A stretch of DNA of 64,000 nucleotides from Neptuniibacter sp048548695. GTDB lineage: Bacteria; Pseudomonadota; Gammaproteobacteria; Pseudomonadales; Balneatricaceae. Under the pieces are notes generated by a model. The model saw only the letters and a program-made list of their open reading frames with translations. It had not been told where the DNA came from and made no database searches. The translations under genes were made by a program, and so were the position numbers. Shown here piece after piece: positions 1 through 8,340 of the stretch; the stretch's first letter is position 1, and each line of letters starts with the position of its first letter. Where the stretch lies: NCBI RefSeq assembly GCF_048548695.1, contig NZ_JBLYIF010000010.1. One strand, given 5' to 3'.

Positions 1-34
1 TTCCCCATGTGAGAGTAGGTCATCGCCAAGCACC
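1..34 (+). rRNA. rrf: 5S rRNA, 3' end only
   Basis: The first bases match the conserved 3' end of bacterial 5S rRNA: the CCCCATG-GAGAGTAGG block followed by the closing stem strand. Only the last ~34 nt lie in the window, so an rRNA operon ends here. An intrinsic terminator follows within 15 nt. The exact 3' end is approximate. Confidence 0.85.
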
Positions 35-46
35 TAACATTAAAGA

Positions 47-78
47 CCCCCAATCGCTGACGCGGTTGGGGTTTTTTA
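47..78 (+). terminator. Intrinsic terminator of the rRNA operon
   Basis: A 10-bp stem (CCCCAATCGC with GCGGTTGGGG, one T-G pair) closes a 4-nt loop and is followed by TTTTTT. It lies directly after the 5S rRNA 3' end. Confidence 0.85.
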
Positions 79-124
79 ATGTTTGGCGGGATGATTTACT
101 GTGTACTACAAAGGGTCGATGTGA

Positions 125-182
125 CCACCTCTGTTCCGAAGGAACGAGGGTGGAAGCGCCAAGGGCGTCGCGAAGCGATTGG
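125..182. other. Two adjacent GAA-loop hairpins
   Basis: Two inverted repeats lie side by side between the two copies of the 5S tail. In 125-153, CCACC pairs with GGTGG and GTTCC-GAA-GGAAC forms the tip. In 159-182, CCAA pairs with TTGG and TCGC-GAA-GCGA forms the tip. Both have a GAA loop. No ORF with a ribosome site covers them, and their role is unknown. Confidence 0.5.
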
Positions 183-203
183 AAGTGCTGCTTTCAACTT
201 ATT

Positions 204-221
204 GTAGGTCATCGCCAAGCA
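204..221 (+). repeat. Second copy of the 5S rRNA 3' tail
   Basis: The 18-mer GTAGGTCATCGCCAAGCA at 15-32, which is the end of the 5S gene, recurs exactly at 204-221 and is again followed by a terminator. The rest of a 5S gene is not present upstream of this copy. It is most simply the remnant of a tandem 5S gene whose body was deleted or replaced. Confidence 0.7.
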
Positions 222-234
222 TTTAATTAGAAAA

Positions 235-267
235 GAAGGCTCATCCTCACGGATGGGCCTTTTTTTA
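235..267 (+). terminator. Second intrinsic terminator after the 5S tail copy
   Basis: AGGCTCATCC pairs with GGATGGGCCT over 10 bp around a TCAC loop and runs into a T7 tract. It follows the duplicated 5S tail as the first terminator follows the 5S gene. Confidence 0.85.
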
Positions 268-281
268 TGGCCTGTTGGACC

Positions 282-340
282 CAGGCGCTCACATAGGGGT
301 TCATGTACCCAAGCAATACATGAACAACGCCTGTTTTTAT
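282..340 (+). other. Nested inverted repeat ending in a T tract
   Basis: An outer repeat (CAGGCG at 282-287, CGCCTG at 328-333) encloses a perfect 9-bp inner repeat (GTTCATGTA at 299-307, TACATGAAC at 317-325), and TTTTTAT follows the outer arm. It could be a third terminator or the footprint of a lost element. The 225 bp between the second terminator and the parA-like gene show no credible gene. Confidence 0.4.
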
Positions 341-446
341 AGGTTCCAAGCTGTTCTGATAGGGCAGGGCAGTGTAGCCCGAGAAATCGCCATGCCTTTA
401 CTAGAGCATTCATGCCGGAAAAACATTAGTCACTAGCCAAATAAAA

Positions 447-474
447 AAGCCCTGAACGGTATCGTCCAGGGCTT
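447..474 (-). terminator. Terminator of the ParA-like gene
   Basis: AAGCCCTG and CAGGGCTT form an 8-bp stem. Read on the minus strand, the stem is followed by a T-rich tract (the A run at 443-448). It sits about 20 nt past the stop of the ParA-like gene. Confidence 0.75.
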
Positions 475-492
475 ATTGTCAGTTCCTGCCGC

Positions 493-1194
493 TTATAGGT
501 TGGCGTATACGTCATCGACAATAGCATAGGCCTTACGCAGCCAGACTTTTGTGCGCTGGCGCTCCATCAGGCTGAGGTGCTCTATATTATTGTCCCTCAG
601 GTTTTCAGCACCCCAAAAGCTAAAATTCAGCTCGTCTATTTTGTGCATGGTTTCAGCATGCAGTGCAGGCAATGTGCCCTGTAGCAGCCTGTCGGCGATT
701 GCCCCCGTAGCGCTGTTAACGACGGCATCGACGGCGCCAAAGCTATTGCCTCGGCCTTTGTTTTTGATTACGACGCAGCGCATGCGTGAGCCATATTTCT
801 GCAGGAAATTTTCCAGCAGTTTGGCAGAGTCCATCCCGTCATCAACGATGTACCAATAGACAAAAGGCAGGTTCATTTCTTCACACATTTCCAGTACACC
901 GTTTTCTTCTATCCATTTATCCAGAAAACGTTCACTTTGTGCCGGTAGGTCAACGACAACGTGGTGATCTGTTTCTACGGCAACCTCCATAATTGCATCG
1001 GTGCTCTCGAAATAATCAAGATTGATCGGCTGGCTGAACTCAGCATAAAAGCGGCTGAGTGTGGCGTGTGACTGATCTGCATCGAGGCCTACAAATGGTA
1101 GGTTCCGGTCGATAAAGTATTGTGACAACAGGCGAGACAGCACGGATTTGCCTACACCGCCTTTTTCGCCACCGACAAAATGAATAGTACTCAT
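493..1194 (-). CDS. ParA/MinD-family P-loop ATPase, orphan
   Basis: This 233-residue protein starts with a deviant Walker A motif of the ParA/MinD type (GEKGGVGKS, residues 9-17, with the signature lysine two residues before GG), followed by the switch I-like DADQ and a VVVDLPAQ Walker B-like strand. Such ATPases dimerise on nucleotide and position DNA or protein cargo. There is no ParB, MinC/E or replication gene beside it, so it is an orphan; the cargo is unknown. The ATG is preceded by GGAAG at good spacing, and a terminator follows the gene. Annotations such as 'mobilization protein' or 'CobQ/CobB/MinD/ParA domain protein' fit equally well. Confidence 0.85.
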   Translation of the reverse strand: MSTIHFVGGEKGGVGKSVLSRLLSQYFIDRNLPFVGLDADQSHATLSRFYAEFSQPINLDYFESTDAIMEVAVETDHHVVVDLPAQSERFLDKWIEENGVLEMCEEMNLPFVYWYIVDDGMDSAKLLENFLQKYGSRMRCVVIKNKGRGNSFGAVDAVVNSATGAIADRLLQGTLPALHAETMHKIDELNFSFWGAENLRDNNIEHLSLMERQRTKVWLRKAYAIVDDVYANL

Positions 1195-1481
1195 GCTGAT
1201 GCTTCCTATAAAAATGATTTATAAAGTTGCCTTGTTGCCAGTCAATAAGTTTGCAAATTCAACAGCTTGTATAAGGTTATGTAAAGTGCGCACAGCTGTA
1301 GATGACTCAGATTGCATGGGCTTTGTTAAGGGTATATACGACTGGTCTCCAAGATAGTGTATTGCGGGTGAATTAAAATTGCAGTGTAAATTTATTGCAT
1401 TGCAGCAAGAGTGGTGCAATTAGGTGACTTACAAGGCGAAGCTCTTTTGGTTTCCGAATTTAGATTGATACCCAGTCATAA

Positions 1482-2384
1482 TTAAATTTTTGTTAGCCTG
1501 TGTTGTAGGCGTGGTAACAGCCAGTCAATCAGCGATCGGGTGCGCTTGGATAATAACCGAGAGTGTGGGTACAGCAGGTGTACCGGCATGGACTCTGGTT
1601 GATAGTCTTGTAACAGCAGCGTCAATTCCTGTTGTTTGAGGGCATCACTGACCTGATATAAGAGGAATTGCCCACAGCCGAGGCCTTTTTTGCAGGCATC
1701 CAGCGCGCTATCAACCTGGTTGGTGATGAGTCGCGGTCTTATTTGTGTGGTGATGGTTTTTTCGTTGTCTAAAAAATGCCACTCGGCAGTAGGGTTCAGC
1801 GCTGTCAGATGGATGCAGTCATGCTGTGAAAGGGTATTAGGTGTATTGGGTGTGCCGCATTGTTCCAAGTAGCGTGGGCTGGCGCATACCACCTGAGGCA
1901 TCTCTCCTACATGGCGACCAATCAAGTTGCTGTTGGTGAGGTGGCCTATACGTAATGCTAAGTCTATACCTTCTTCCAGCAGGTCAACTGGACGATCCAG
2001 GAGCAGTAACTCAATCTGAGTTTTAGGGAACTGTTGCAGAAAATCATTTATGAGCGGTCCAATATGGATGCGCCCGAAGGTGGCAGGGGCAGTCAACGTG
2101 ATTTTGCCCGCTGGTTCAAGCTGACGATCTGCCAACAGCGCCTCGGCTTCGGCAACCTCTGACAGTATATGGCGGCAGCGCACGATATATTCCCGACCTT
2201 CATCTGTTAACGCTATATGCCGGGTACTGCGGTTGAGCAGACGTACACTGAGTTCATTCTCTAATGCTGCGAGGGTGCGCACGACAGAGGTTAATGACGT
2301 ATCAAGATGTTGGGCCGCTCGGGTCAGGCTGCCTGACTGGACGATCTGCACAAATACTTGCATCGCTTTAAGTTTATTAATCAT
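1482..2384 (-). CDS. LysR-family transcriptional regulator
   Basis: This is a 300-residue protein of full LysR length. Residues 1-60 form the winged helix-turn-helix (motif around GSLTRAAQHLDTSLTSVVRTL), and the rest is the two-lobed effector domain with the usual KITLTAPATFGR entry. It is most like the CrgA/YafC/DsdC-like branch that often acts near flavoproteins and GSTs. It is divergent from the flavin-nucleotide-binding protein and GST downstream, with a 125-bp intergenic region, so control of that pair is likely but inferred. The 287 bp behind its stop contain no convincing gene. Confidence 0.92.
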   Translation of the reverse strand: MINKLKAMQVFVQIVQSGSLTRAAQHLDTSLTSVVRTLAALENELSVRLLNRSTRHIALTDEGREYIVRCRHILSEVAEAEALLADRQLEPAGKITLTAPATFGRIHIGPLINDFLQQFPKTQIELLLLDRPVDLLEEGIDLALRIGHLTNSNLIGRHVGEMPQVVCASPRYLEQCGTPNTPNTLSQHDCIHLTALNPTAEWHFLDNEKTITTQIRPRLITNQVDSALDACKKGLGCGQFLLYQVSDALKQQELTLLLQDYQPESMPVHLLYPHSRLLSKRTRSLIDWLLPRLQHRLTKI

Positions 2385-2509
2385 GCATTTAGATTAGTGC
2401 GAAAAAAGCACTATATCTATCATCTTTTGTCTATTTAATCCGAATTATGTAATAGCCCATACTGTGTTCCAGCTACCAACCGCCAGATCATCCGTCAGAG
2501 AATTGGCCT

Positions 2510-3103
2510 ATGCATTTCAGTGATATCAGTTTTACGCCCAGTGTGTTGCGGACTCAGCAGCAGCGGGGCAGTGATACACGGGTACAAAAGCGTATTAGTG
2601 GTGCACAGGCCAGTGACCATTTTACGGATAAAGAACGGTGCTTTATTACCGACCGGGACAGCTTTTACCTGGCAACAGTGAATGAAACGGGTTGGCCCTA
2701 TGTGCAACATAGGGGAGGAAAGACCGGGTTTATACAGATTATAGGCCCCACCCGACTGGCATTTGCAGACTATCAGGGTAATGGTGAATACCTGACCCTG
2801 GGGAACCTTGCACAAGATCATCGGGTAGCCATGATCTTGGTTGATTACCCAAACCGTAGGCGGCTTAAAATATTTGGTCGGGCCCACGTCGTAGATATGG
2901 CGGAACTGTCAGATGCTGCGCGAGAACCGTTTGTAAATGAAGCAACTGATCGACTGATTTGTATCGATCTGGTTGCATTTGACTGGAACTGTTCGCAGTT
3001 TATCTGGCCGCGCTTTCGGGAGCAGGAGCTTGAAAAGCAATTGCAGCCTTTGCGGCAACGTATTCAGCAACTTGAAGCGCAACTGGATCTGCTTAATCGC
3101 TGA
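2510..3103 (+). CDS. Pyridoxamine 5'-phosphate oxidase-fold flavin/nucleotide-binding protein
   Basis: This 197-residue protein belongs to the PNPOx-like split-barrel superfamily. The core motif FYLATVNETGWPYVQHRGG (around residues 50-70) is typical of flavin- or F420-binding members, followed by the strand that ends in FGRAHVVD. The C-terminal ~30 residues are Gln-rich and predicted coiled coil. It is not PdxH, because its substrate residues and length differ. It lies divergent from the LysR gene and 36 bp before the GST gene, so the two are probably co-transcribed and act in stress or electrophile defence (inferred). Confidence 0.85.
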   Translation: MHFSDISFTPSVLRTQQQRGSDTRVQKRISGAQASDHFTDKERCFITDRDSFYLATVNETGWPYVQHRGGKTGFIQIIGPTRLAFADYQGNGEYLTLGNLAQDHRVAMILVDYPNRRRLKIFGRAHVVDMAELSDAAREPFVNEATDRLICIDLVAFDWNCSQFIWPRFREQELEKQLQPLRQRIQQLEAQLDLLNR

Positions 3104-3139
3104 GTGGAGCAGTACATTACTTATAAAAAGGAGCACACA

Positions 3140-3733
3140 ATGAAATTCTACGATCTGGAGCTTTCCGGCAACTGCTACAAGGTTCGCCTGTTTGCTGCCC
3201 TGTCAGGTATTCCGTTGGATATTATTCCGGTAGATTTTCTAGCCGGAGAGCACAAGCAGTCTGCTATGCTGGCACTGAATCCCTGGGGAGAGATTCCGAT
3301 ACTAGAAGATGGTGAGGTTGTTCTACGGGACTCTCAGGCAATTTTGGTTTATCTAGCCCGACGTTGTGCTAAAGAATCATGGCTACCGCTGGAGCCTGCC
3401 GCTATGGCAGAGGTGATGCAATGGATTTCGACCGCAGCGAATGAAGTTCAGCACGGCCCCAATGCCGCCCGTCTGGTTGATAAGTTTGGGTATCAGCTGG
3501 ATAAGGCAACCACATTGCATACCTCAGAGCGGATACTTGGTCTGCTTGAGCAGCACCTGTGTGAACACCAATGGTTGGCGCTGGAACGCCCGACTCTTGC
3601 TGACTGTGCCGTAATGCCTTATGTCGCATTGGCGCCTGAAGGGGGTGTTTCCCTGGAGCCTTATGTTGCGGTAAGAGCATGGATTGAACGTATTAAGCAG
3701 TTGCCTGGGTTCGTTGCGATGCCTGGAGTCTAG
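3140..3733 (+). CDS. Glutathione S-transferase family protein
   Basis: The 197-residue protein has an N-terminal thioredoxin-like domain with ELSGNCYKVRL near the glutathione site, the conserved cis-proline segment NPWGEIPIL and the DSQAIL (GSH gamma-glutamyl contact), then an all-helical C-terminal domain. The start is the ATG at 3140, preceded by AAAAGGAG; an upstream ATG at 3104 lacks a ribosome site and adds 12 unconserved residues. It follows the PNPOx-like gene closely. The substrate is not identifiable from sequence. Confidence 0.9.
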   Translation: MKFYDLELSGNCYKVRLFAALSGIPLDIIPVDFLAGEHKQSAMLALNPWGEIPILEDGEVVLRDSQAILVYLARRCAKESWLPLEPAAMAEVMQWISTAANEVQHGPNAARLVDKFGYQLDKATTLHTSERILGLLEQHLCEHQWLALERPTLADCAVMPYVALAPEGGVSLEPYVAVRAWIERIKQLPGFVAMPGV

Positions 3734-3872
3734 CGAAAAGGCACACGAGTCCTCTTCCTTGTTGCTTTGCATATAAAATAATGCAATTGATTTATATGCT
3801 GTAATGCATTTGTTGTGCGCAATTGCGTAAAATAAAAGCACTGCGACTACATAAGGTAACGAGGAGCGGGCA

Positions 3873-4643
3873 ATGCCAGCACAGTTAATGACCGGTAAAA
3901 AAATCCTGCTGGTCGGGATCGCGAACGATAAAAGCATCGCTTATGGCTGTGCAAAATTATTGCAGCAGCATGGCGCTCAGCTGGCAATTACTTACCTGAA
4001 TGACAAAGCCGAGAAATATGTCCGCCCCTTGGCTGAAGAACTTGGGGCTGAGATTATCTTGCCGTTGGACGTGACGGTTCCGGAGCAGATGGATGCTGCT
4101 TTTACTAAAATACAGCAGCAGTGGGGTACTCTGGACGGCTTGGTGCATTCACTGGCGTTTTGCCCGCTGGAAGATTTGCATGCGCCCATCTCCGCTTGTA
4201 GTCGGGACGGCTTTCTGCAAGCGATGGATGTCTCCTGTTATTCATTTATTGATCTGGCTGCCCGCGCAAAGGGATTAATGCAAAACGGCGGTTCGATGAT
4301 CAACTTTTCTTACCTTGGCAGTGCTTTAGCAACCGGCGATTACAACATTATGGGGTGTGCCAAAGCCGCGCTGGAGGCGGCTACCCGATATTTGGCCAGA
4401 GACTTGGGTGCGGATAGGATTAGGGTGAACTGTATATCACCCGGCACCATTCCCACTCGGGCTGCCGGGGGAATTAAGGACTTTGAAGCGATGCTGGAAT
4501 ATAACCAGCACCGCGCGGTTGATCAGCAGTTGCCTACGATTGAAGAGGTGGGTGGTGCTGCGCTGTACTTTCTCAGTGACCTGTCACGGGGTGTGACAGG
4601 CAGTATCCATTATGTTGATCATGGCGTGAATATTATCGGCTGA
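3873..4643 (+). CDS. fabI: Enoyl-[acyl-carrier-protein] reductase (NADH)
   Basis: FabI catalyses the last step of each fatty-acid elongation cycle, reducing trans-2-enoyl-ACP. The 256-residue protein is of family length and has the short-chain dehydrogenase fold with FabI spacing: a modified nucleotide loop (GIANDKSIAYG, residues 15-25), SYLG with Tyr147, and the catalytic Tyr157-x6-Lys164 in DYNIMGCAK. The ribosome site GAGGAG precedes the ATG. The gene ends 2 bp from the stop of the convergent pyrE with no visible terminator between. The loop after SYLG is more divergent than in the E. coli enzyme, so it could be a second FabI paralogue. Confidence 0.88.
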   Translation: MPAQLMTGKKILLVGIANDKSIAYGCAKLLQQHGAQLAITYLNDKAEKYVRPLAEELGAEIILPLDVTVPEQMDAAFTKIQQQWGTLDGLVHSLAFCPLEDLHAPISACSRDGFLQAMDVSCYSFIDLAARAKGLMQNGGSMINFSYLGSALATGDYNIMGCAKAALEAATRYLARDLGADRIRVNCISPGTIPTRAAGGIKDFEAMLEYNQHRAVDQQLPTIEEVGGAALYFLSDLSRGVTGSIHYVDHGVNIIG

Positions 4644-4645
4644 TT

Positions 4646-5287
4646 TTAGATGCCGTACTGGTCGCGATATGCCCGAATAGCGGTAAGCTGCTCATTGGGT
4701 GCGCCAGTTTCTTCCAGGTACTGAATCAGGTCAGCCAGGGTGATAATGCTGACCACTGGCATCCTGTAGTCGCGCTCGACTTCTTGGATTGCGGACAGCT
4801 CCCCGTTGCCGCGTTCCTGGCGGTTAAGAGCAATGACAACTCCCGCCGGCTGCGCTCCCGCTTGGTTAATGATGGCCATCACTTCGCGAATTGCGGTGCC
4901 TGCGGTTATGACGTCATCAATGATCAGGGCTTTGCCTTTCAGTGGCGCGCCTACCAGTGTGCCGCCTTCACCATGATCTTTGGCTTCTTTCCGGTTAAAG
5001 ACATAGGGCACGTCGCGTTGATGCTGGTCATACAAGGCAACTGCCGTGGTTGCGGCCAGAGGAATACCTTTATAGGCGGGGCCAAGTAGCACGTCAAAAT
5101 CCAGTTTCGCATCGGTAATGGCTTGTGCATAAAACCGACCCAGTTTGGCTAGTGCGGCACCACTGTCGAATAATCCAGCATTAAAAAAGTAAGGGCTGGT
5201 ACGACCTGATTTCAGCGTAAATTCGCCAAAGCGCAGCACATTCTGGGCGATGGCAAACTTGATAAATTCTCGCTGATAATCATGCAT
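4646..5287 (-). CDS. pyrE: Orotate phosphoribosyltransferase
   Basis: PyrE makes orotidine 5'-phosphate from orotate and PRPP in pyrimidine synthesis. The PRPP-binding motif ALIIDDVITAGTAI and the LGPAYKGIPLA loop are clear, and FNRKEAKDHGEGG is the flexible catalytic loop. The length of 213 residues is standard. The start is the ATG at 5287, preceded by AGGAG; an in-frame extension to 5368 is rejected because it lacks a ribosome site and has no family match. It is divergent from crc, as in Pseudomonas. Confidence 0.96.
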   Translation of the reverse strand: MHDYQREFIKFAIAQNVLRFGEFTLKSGRTSPYFFNAGLFDSGAALAKLGRFYAQAITDAKLDFDVLLGPAYKGIPLAATTAVALYDQHQRDVPYVFNRKEAKDHGEGGTLVGAPLKGKALIIDDVITAGTAIREVMAIINQAGAQPAGVVIALNRQERGNGELSAIQEVERDYRMPVVSIITLADLIQYLEETGAPNEQLTAIRAYRDQYGI

Positions 5288-5552
5288 GGTGCTACTCCTG
5301 GCGGCTGAAATAGGGGAAAGCATTATTCTAACAGCCCAAAGGGGCAATCGGCATGACGGCCGTGGCAAAAAATTTCAATTTAGGGCGGTTCACTATACAA
5401 TCTGCAATGAGGGGAACACATAACCCTTTATTTACAGTGGCTTTATCGGGACGCTCTGAGAGATTTTTGGATCGCGCGGTGCTCACAACCCGTGTGAAAA
5501 AAATGACCAGAAGGATCATACTCCTCAGACATTGGGACAGGATCAGAAATAT

Positions 5553-6329
5553 ATGCGAGTCATCACTTTCAATACAAAGGGTATTGAACAGGCAGCTGAG
5601 TATGGCTTATTCGACTGGCTGGAGCAGCAAAATGCAGATGTGATCTGTTTGCAGAACCTAAAGGCCAAAGAATATCAGTTGGATGATGAGCGGTACCATC
5701 TCGAAGGCTATCATGCTTATTTCTTTGATGCCTGGGAAGATGGTTATAGCGGCGTTGCCATCTATACCCGCCACCTGCCAAAAGCCATTATGACCGGCCT
5801 GGGCTTTGAGTTATGTGACCAACACGGGCGTTTTATTCAAGCTGACTTCGAGCATGTCAGTGTCTGCTCCATGAGTGTGCCGTCTGGTTTGAAAGGCGAA
5901 GATGCTCAAGCGGCGAAAGAAGCCTACATGGAAGGTTTACTGGGGCATTTTCGTAAAACCCTGCGAAAGCGACGTGAATTTATCTTTTGCGGCAGCCTGA
6001 ATATTGCGCATAAAACGATGGATCTGAGTAATTGGTATGCCAATCAGACGGTTTCCGGCTTTTTGCCCCACGAGCGTGAGTGGCTGGATGAGATCTTTGA
6101 AGAATTAGGTTTTGTTGATGCTTTCCGTGAACTGAACAAGGCCGAACGGCAGTTTACCTGGTGGCCGGACTATAACCGGGCACGTACTCTTAATGAGGGC
6201 GCGCGGCTTGATTATCAGATCACCACAGCCAATTTGAAAAAGACGATCAAGAATGCACGTATTTACCGTGAAAAACCGTTCAGTGAGCACGCGCCGCTGA
6301 TCATTGATTACGATGTCCCCATGCCGTAA
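5553..6329 (+). CDS. crc: Crc-like catabolite repression control protein (ExoIII fold, degenerate active site)
   Basis: The 258-residue protein has the exonuclease III/EEP fold. The catalytic positions of active ExoIII are changed: the metal-binding Glu in LQE is Asn35 (LQN), GDFN is GSLN, and the terminal SDH is SEH. LDYQ also matches Crc rather than ExoIII. Pseudomonas Crc has the same kind of losses and works with Hfq to repress translation at A-rich CA motifs. The pyrE-crc-rph order is the Pseudomonas one. The ATG at 5553 has AGGA ten bases upstream. An inactive or weak nuclease is less likely given synteny. Confidence 0.85.
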   Translation: MRVITFNTKGIEQAAEYGLFDWLEQQNADVICLQNLKAKEYQLDDERYHLEGYHAYFFDAWEDGYSGVAIYTRHLPKAIMTGLGFELCDQHGRFIQADFEHVSVCSMSVPSGLKGEDAQAAKEAYMEGLLGHFRKTLRKRREFIFCGSLNIAHKTMDLSNWYANQTVSGFLPHEREWLDEIFEELGFVDAFRELNKAERQFTWWPDYNRARTLNEGARLDYQITTANLKKTIKNARIYREKPFSEHAPLIIDYDVPMP

Positions 6330-6348
6330 CCCGCAGCGGGAAACTAAA

Positions 6349-6374
6349 AAGGAGCCAGTTGGCTCCTTTTTTGA
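6349..6374. terminator. Bidirectional terminator between crc and rph
   Basis: AAGGAGCC and GGCTCCTT form an 8-bp stem with a 4-nt loop, with an A run before and a T run after, so it can stop transcription of both convergent genes. Confidence 0.85.
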
Positions 6375-6387
6375 TGGTTTGCGAAGG

Positions 6388-7161
6388 TCAGCCTTCAGAC
6401 AGTGCTGCCTGTTGTAGGGCGATCAGCTCCTGAATGCCTTTCTGAGCCAGGCCAAGCATCGCTGTCAGTTCTTCCTGACTGTAAGGTTGGCCTTCCGCTG
6501 TGCCTTGGACTTCGACAAAGCCACCCTGCCCGGTCATTACCACATTCATATCAGTTTCAGCTTTGCAGTCTTCGGCATAATCCAGATCCAGCACCGGCTC
6601 TCCTTCGAAGATGCCAACGGAAACTGCCGCAATCGGGTACTTGATAGGATTGCCTTTCATCGCGCCATGTTTGTCTTGTTTCAGCACGTTGATCGCATCC
6701 TGCAGTGCAACAAACGCGCCGGTTATGGCTGCCGTACGTGTCCCCCCGTCAGCCTGGAGTACATCACAGTCGATCGTAATGGTGTTTTCACCGAGTTTGT
6801 TCAGATCCATGCCTGCACGCAGAGAACGGCCAATCAGGCGCTGAATCTCTACCGTGCGGCCGCCTTGCTTGCCACGCGCTGCTTCTCGGTCGTTACGGGT
6901 GGTGGTCGCGCGCGGTAGCATGCCATATTCAGCCGTTACCCAGCCCTGTCCAGACCCACGCAGGAAGCGGGGCACGCCCCGGTCCACGGTGGCAGTACAG
7001 AGTACCCGGGTATCGCCAAACTCTACCAGCACAGACCCTTCCGCATGTTTGGTGAAGTGTCGGGTAATTTTCACCGGTCTAAGTTGATCTGGTTGACGTT
7101 GGCTGGGTCTTAGTTTGGACAGGCCGAGGTTTTGCAACTGGTCAGAGATTGTCGAACTCAT
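6388..7161 (-). CDS. rph: Ribonuclease PH
   Basis: RNase PH trims the 3' ends of tRNA precursors by phosphorolysis. Residues 28-250 match the family closely, with EFGDTRVLCTA, the AEYGMLPRAT block, the GRTVEIQRLIGRSLRA segment for phosphate and RNA binding and CDVLQADGGTRTA. The 257-residue product is about 18 residues longer at the N terminus than E. coli RNase PH (SSTISDQLQNLGLSKLRPSQ...), so the start could lie further in. It is divergent from yicC, which is the conserved arrangement. Confidence 0.96.
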   Translation of the reverse strand: MSSTISDQLQNLGLSKLRPSQRQPDQLRPVKITRHFTKHAEGSVLVEFGDTRVLCTATVDRGVPRFLRGSGQGWVTAEYGMLPRATTTRNDREAARGKQGGRTVEIQRLIGRSLRAGMDLNKLGENTITIDCDVLQADGGTRTAAITGAFVALQDAINVLKQDKHGAMKGNPIKYPIAAVSVGIFEGEPVLDLDYAEDCKAETDMNVVMTGQGGFVEVQGTAEGQPYSQEELTAMLGLAQKGIQELIALQQAALSEG

Positions 7162-7375
7162 GCGGTTCCCTTCAGTTTGTTCGTTACCAAGAGGCTGGTA
7201 GCGAATCGCTTACTATTAATGGCGGCATTTTAAAGCAGAAACGTCCATATTGGCACCGTAGCATTGAGTAACACGCTGGATTAGATAATTATGGGTGACT
7301 GTTGATACACTAATAAACAGCCATTTGAGCCTGTTTATTGGGCTGTAACTGATTGAAAAACAAGAGAAGTGATGC

Positions 7376-8239
7376 ATGACAAAAAGTATGACAGCCTTTG
7401 CCCGGCAGGAAGCTGAGCAATCCTGGGGGTCACTGAGCTGGGAAATTCGTTCGGTAAATCATCGTTACCTTGAGCCGCATCTGCGCTTGCCGGATAGCCT
7501 GAAAGAGATCGAACCCCTGATCAGAGAGCGCCTGCGCAAAAACCTGAGTCGGGGGAAAGTCGAGTGTACTTTGCGTTTCTTTCCCGAAGCGAGTCTGCAG
7601 CAATTGGTCATTCATGAGAGTTATGCACGTCAGGTGGTGTCGGCAGCGGAGCATGTACAGTCTCTACTGGAAACGCCACAGCCGTTGGATGCGCTGGAAA
7701 TTTTGCGTTGGCCTGGGGTGCTGCAGGATGTGAAGCTGGATATGGATAAGGTCAAACAGGCTTCTCTGGAGTTGTTTGATAAGGCGTTAACTGATCTCAG
7801 CGCCGGGCGTCACCGTGAAGGGCAAGAGCTAGCGCTGTTGATTGAGCAACGCCTGGCTGCCATTAGCGATATCGTGGCGCAGGTCCGCAGCCAGATGCCG
7901 GAAATTCTGGCGACGCAACGCGATACCCTGAAGCAGCGCTTGGCCGAGCTTCAGGTTGATCTTGATGATGCTCGGCTGGAACAGGAAGTTGTGCTGATGG
8001 CGCAAAAAGCCGATGTTGATGAGGAGATGGACCGGTTAAATACCCATATTCAGGAAGTGCGTCGGGTGCTGCAGCAGAACGGCCCTATTGGCCGCCGTCT
8101 GGACTTTTTGATGCAGGAGCTTAATCGTGAGGCCAATACCCTGTCATCCAAGGCGATTGTCTCCAATACCACCCAGAGTGCAGTTGAATTAAAGGTATTG
8201 ATTGAGCAGATGCGTGAGCAGATCCAGAATATTGAATGA
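7376..8239 (+). CDS. yicC: YicC-family endoribonuclease
   Basis: The 287-residue protein starts with the family hallmark SMTAFARQE and continues with the WEIRSVNHRYLE motif. The C-terminal half is helical and ends in the conserved SSKAIVSNTTQSAVELKVLIEQMREQIQNIE-like tail. YicC proteins are endoribonucleases linked to sRNA and stationary-phase control. The gene is usually next to rph and just before gmk; here rph is in place but gmk lies 22 kb away. Confidence 0.93.
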   Translation: MTKSMTAFARQEAEQSWGSLSWEIRSVNHRYLEPHLRLPDSLKEIEPLIRERLRKNLSRGKVECTLRFFPEASLQQLVIHESYARQVVSAAEHVQSLLETPQPLDALEILRWPGVLQDVKLDMDKVKQASLELFDKALTDLSAGRHREGQELALLIEQRLAAISDIVAQVRSQMPEILATQRDTLKQRLAELQVDLDDARLEQEVVLMAQKADVDEEMDRLNTHIQEVRRVLQQNGPIGRRLDFLMQELNREANTLSSKAIVSNTTQSAVELKVLIEQMREQIQNIE

Positions 8240-8340
8240 TGCTTATTGAAGGATGTTGTTTTTATTAACTGGATATAAACAAAAGCCTGCAGATAGTTAT
8301 CTGTTTCATGTGTAGCTCCTCTTTTATTAGTAACACCTAT

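Noticed and set aside
9..230. ORF across the 5S rRNA end and terminator
   Set aside because: It begins inside 5S rRNA and spans a terminator and hairpins; no ribosome site.
96..413. Minus-strand ORF of 105 residues downstream of the rRNA operon
   Set aside because: It covers two terminators, hairpins and the repeated 5S tail; its composition is not protein-like.
1219..1419. 66-residue minus-strand ORF between the ParA-like and LysR genes
   Set aside because: No ribosome site, no recognisable motif and AT-rich intergenic composition.
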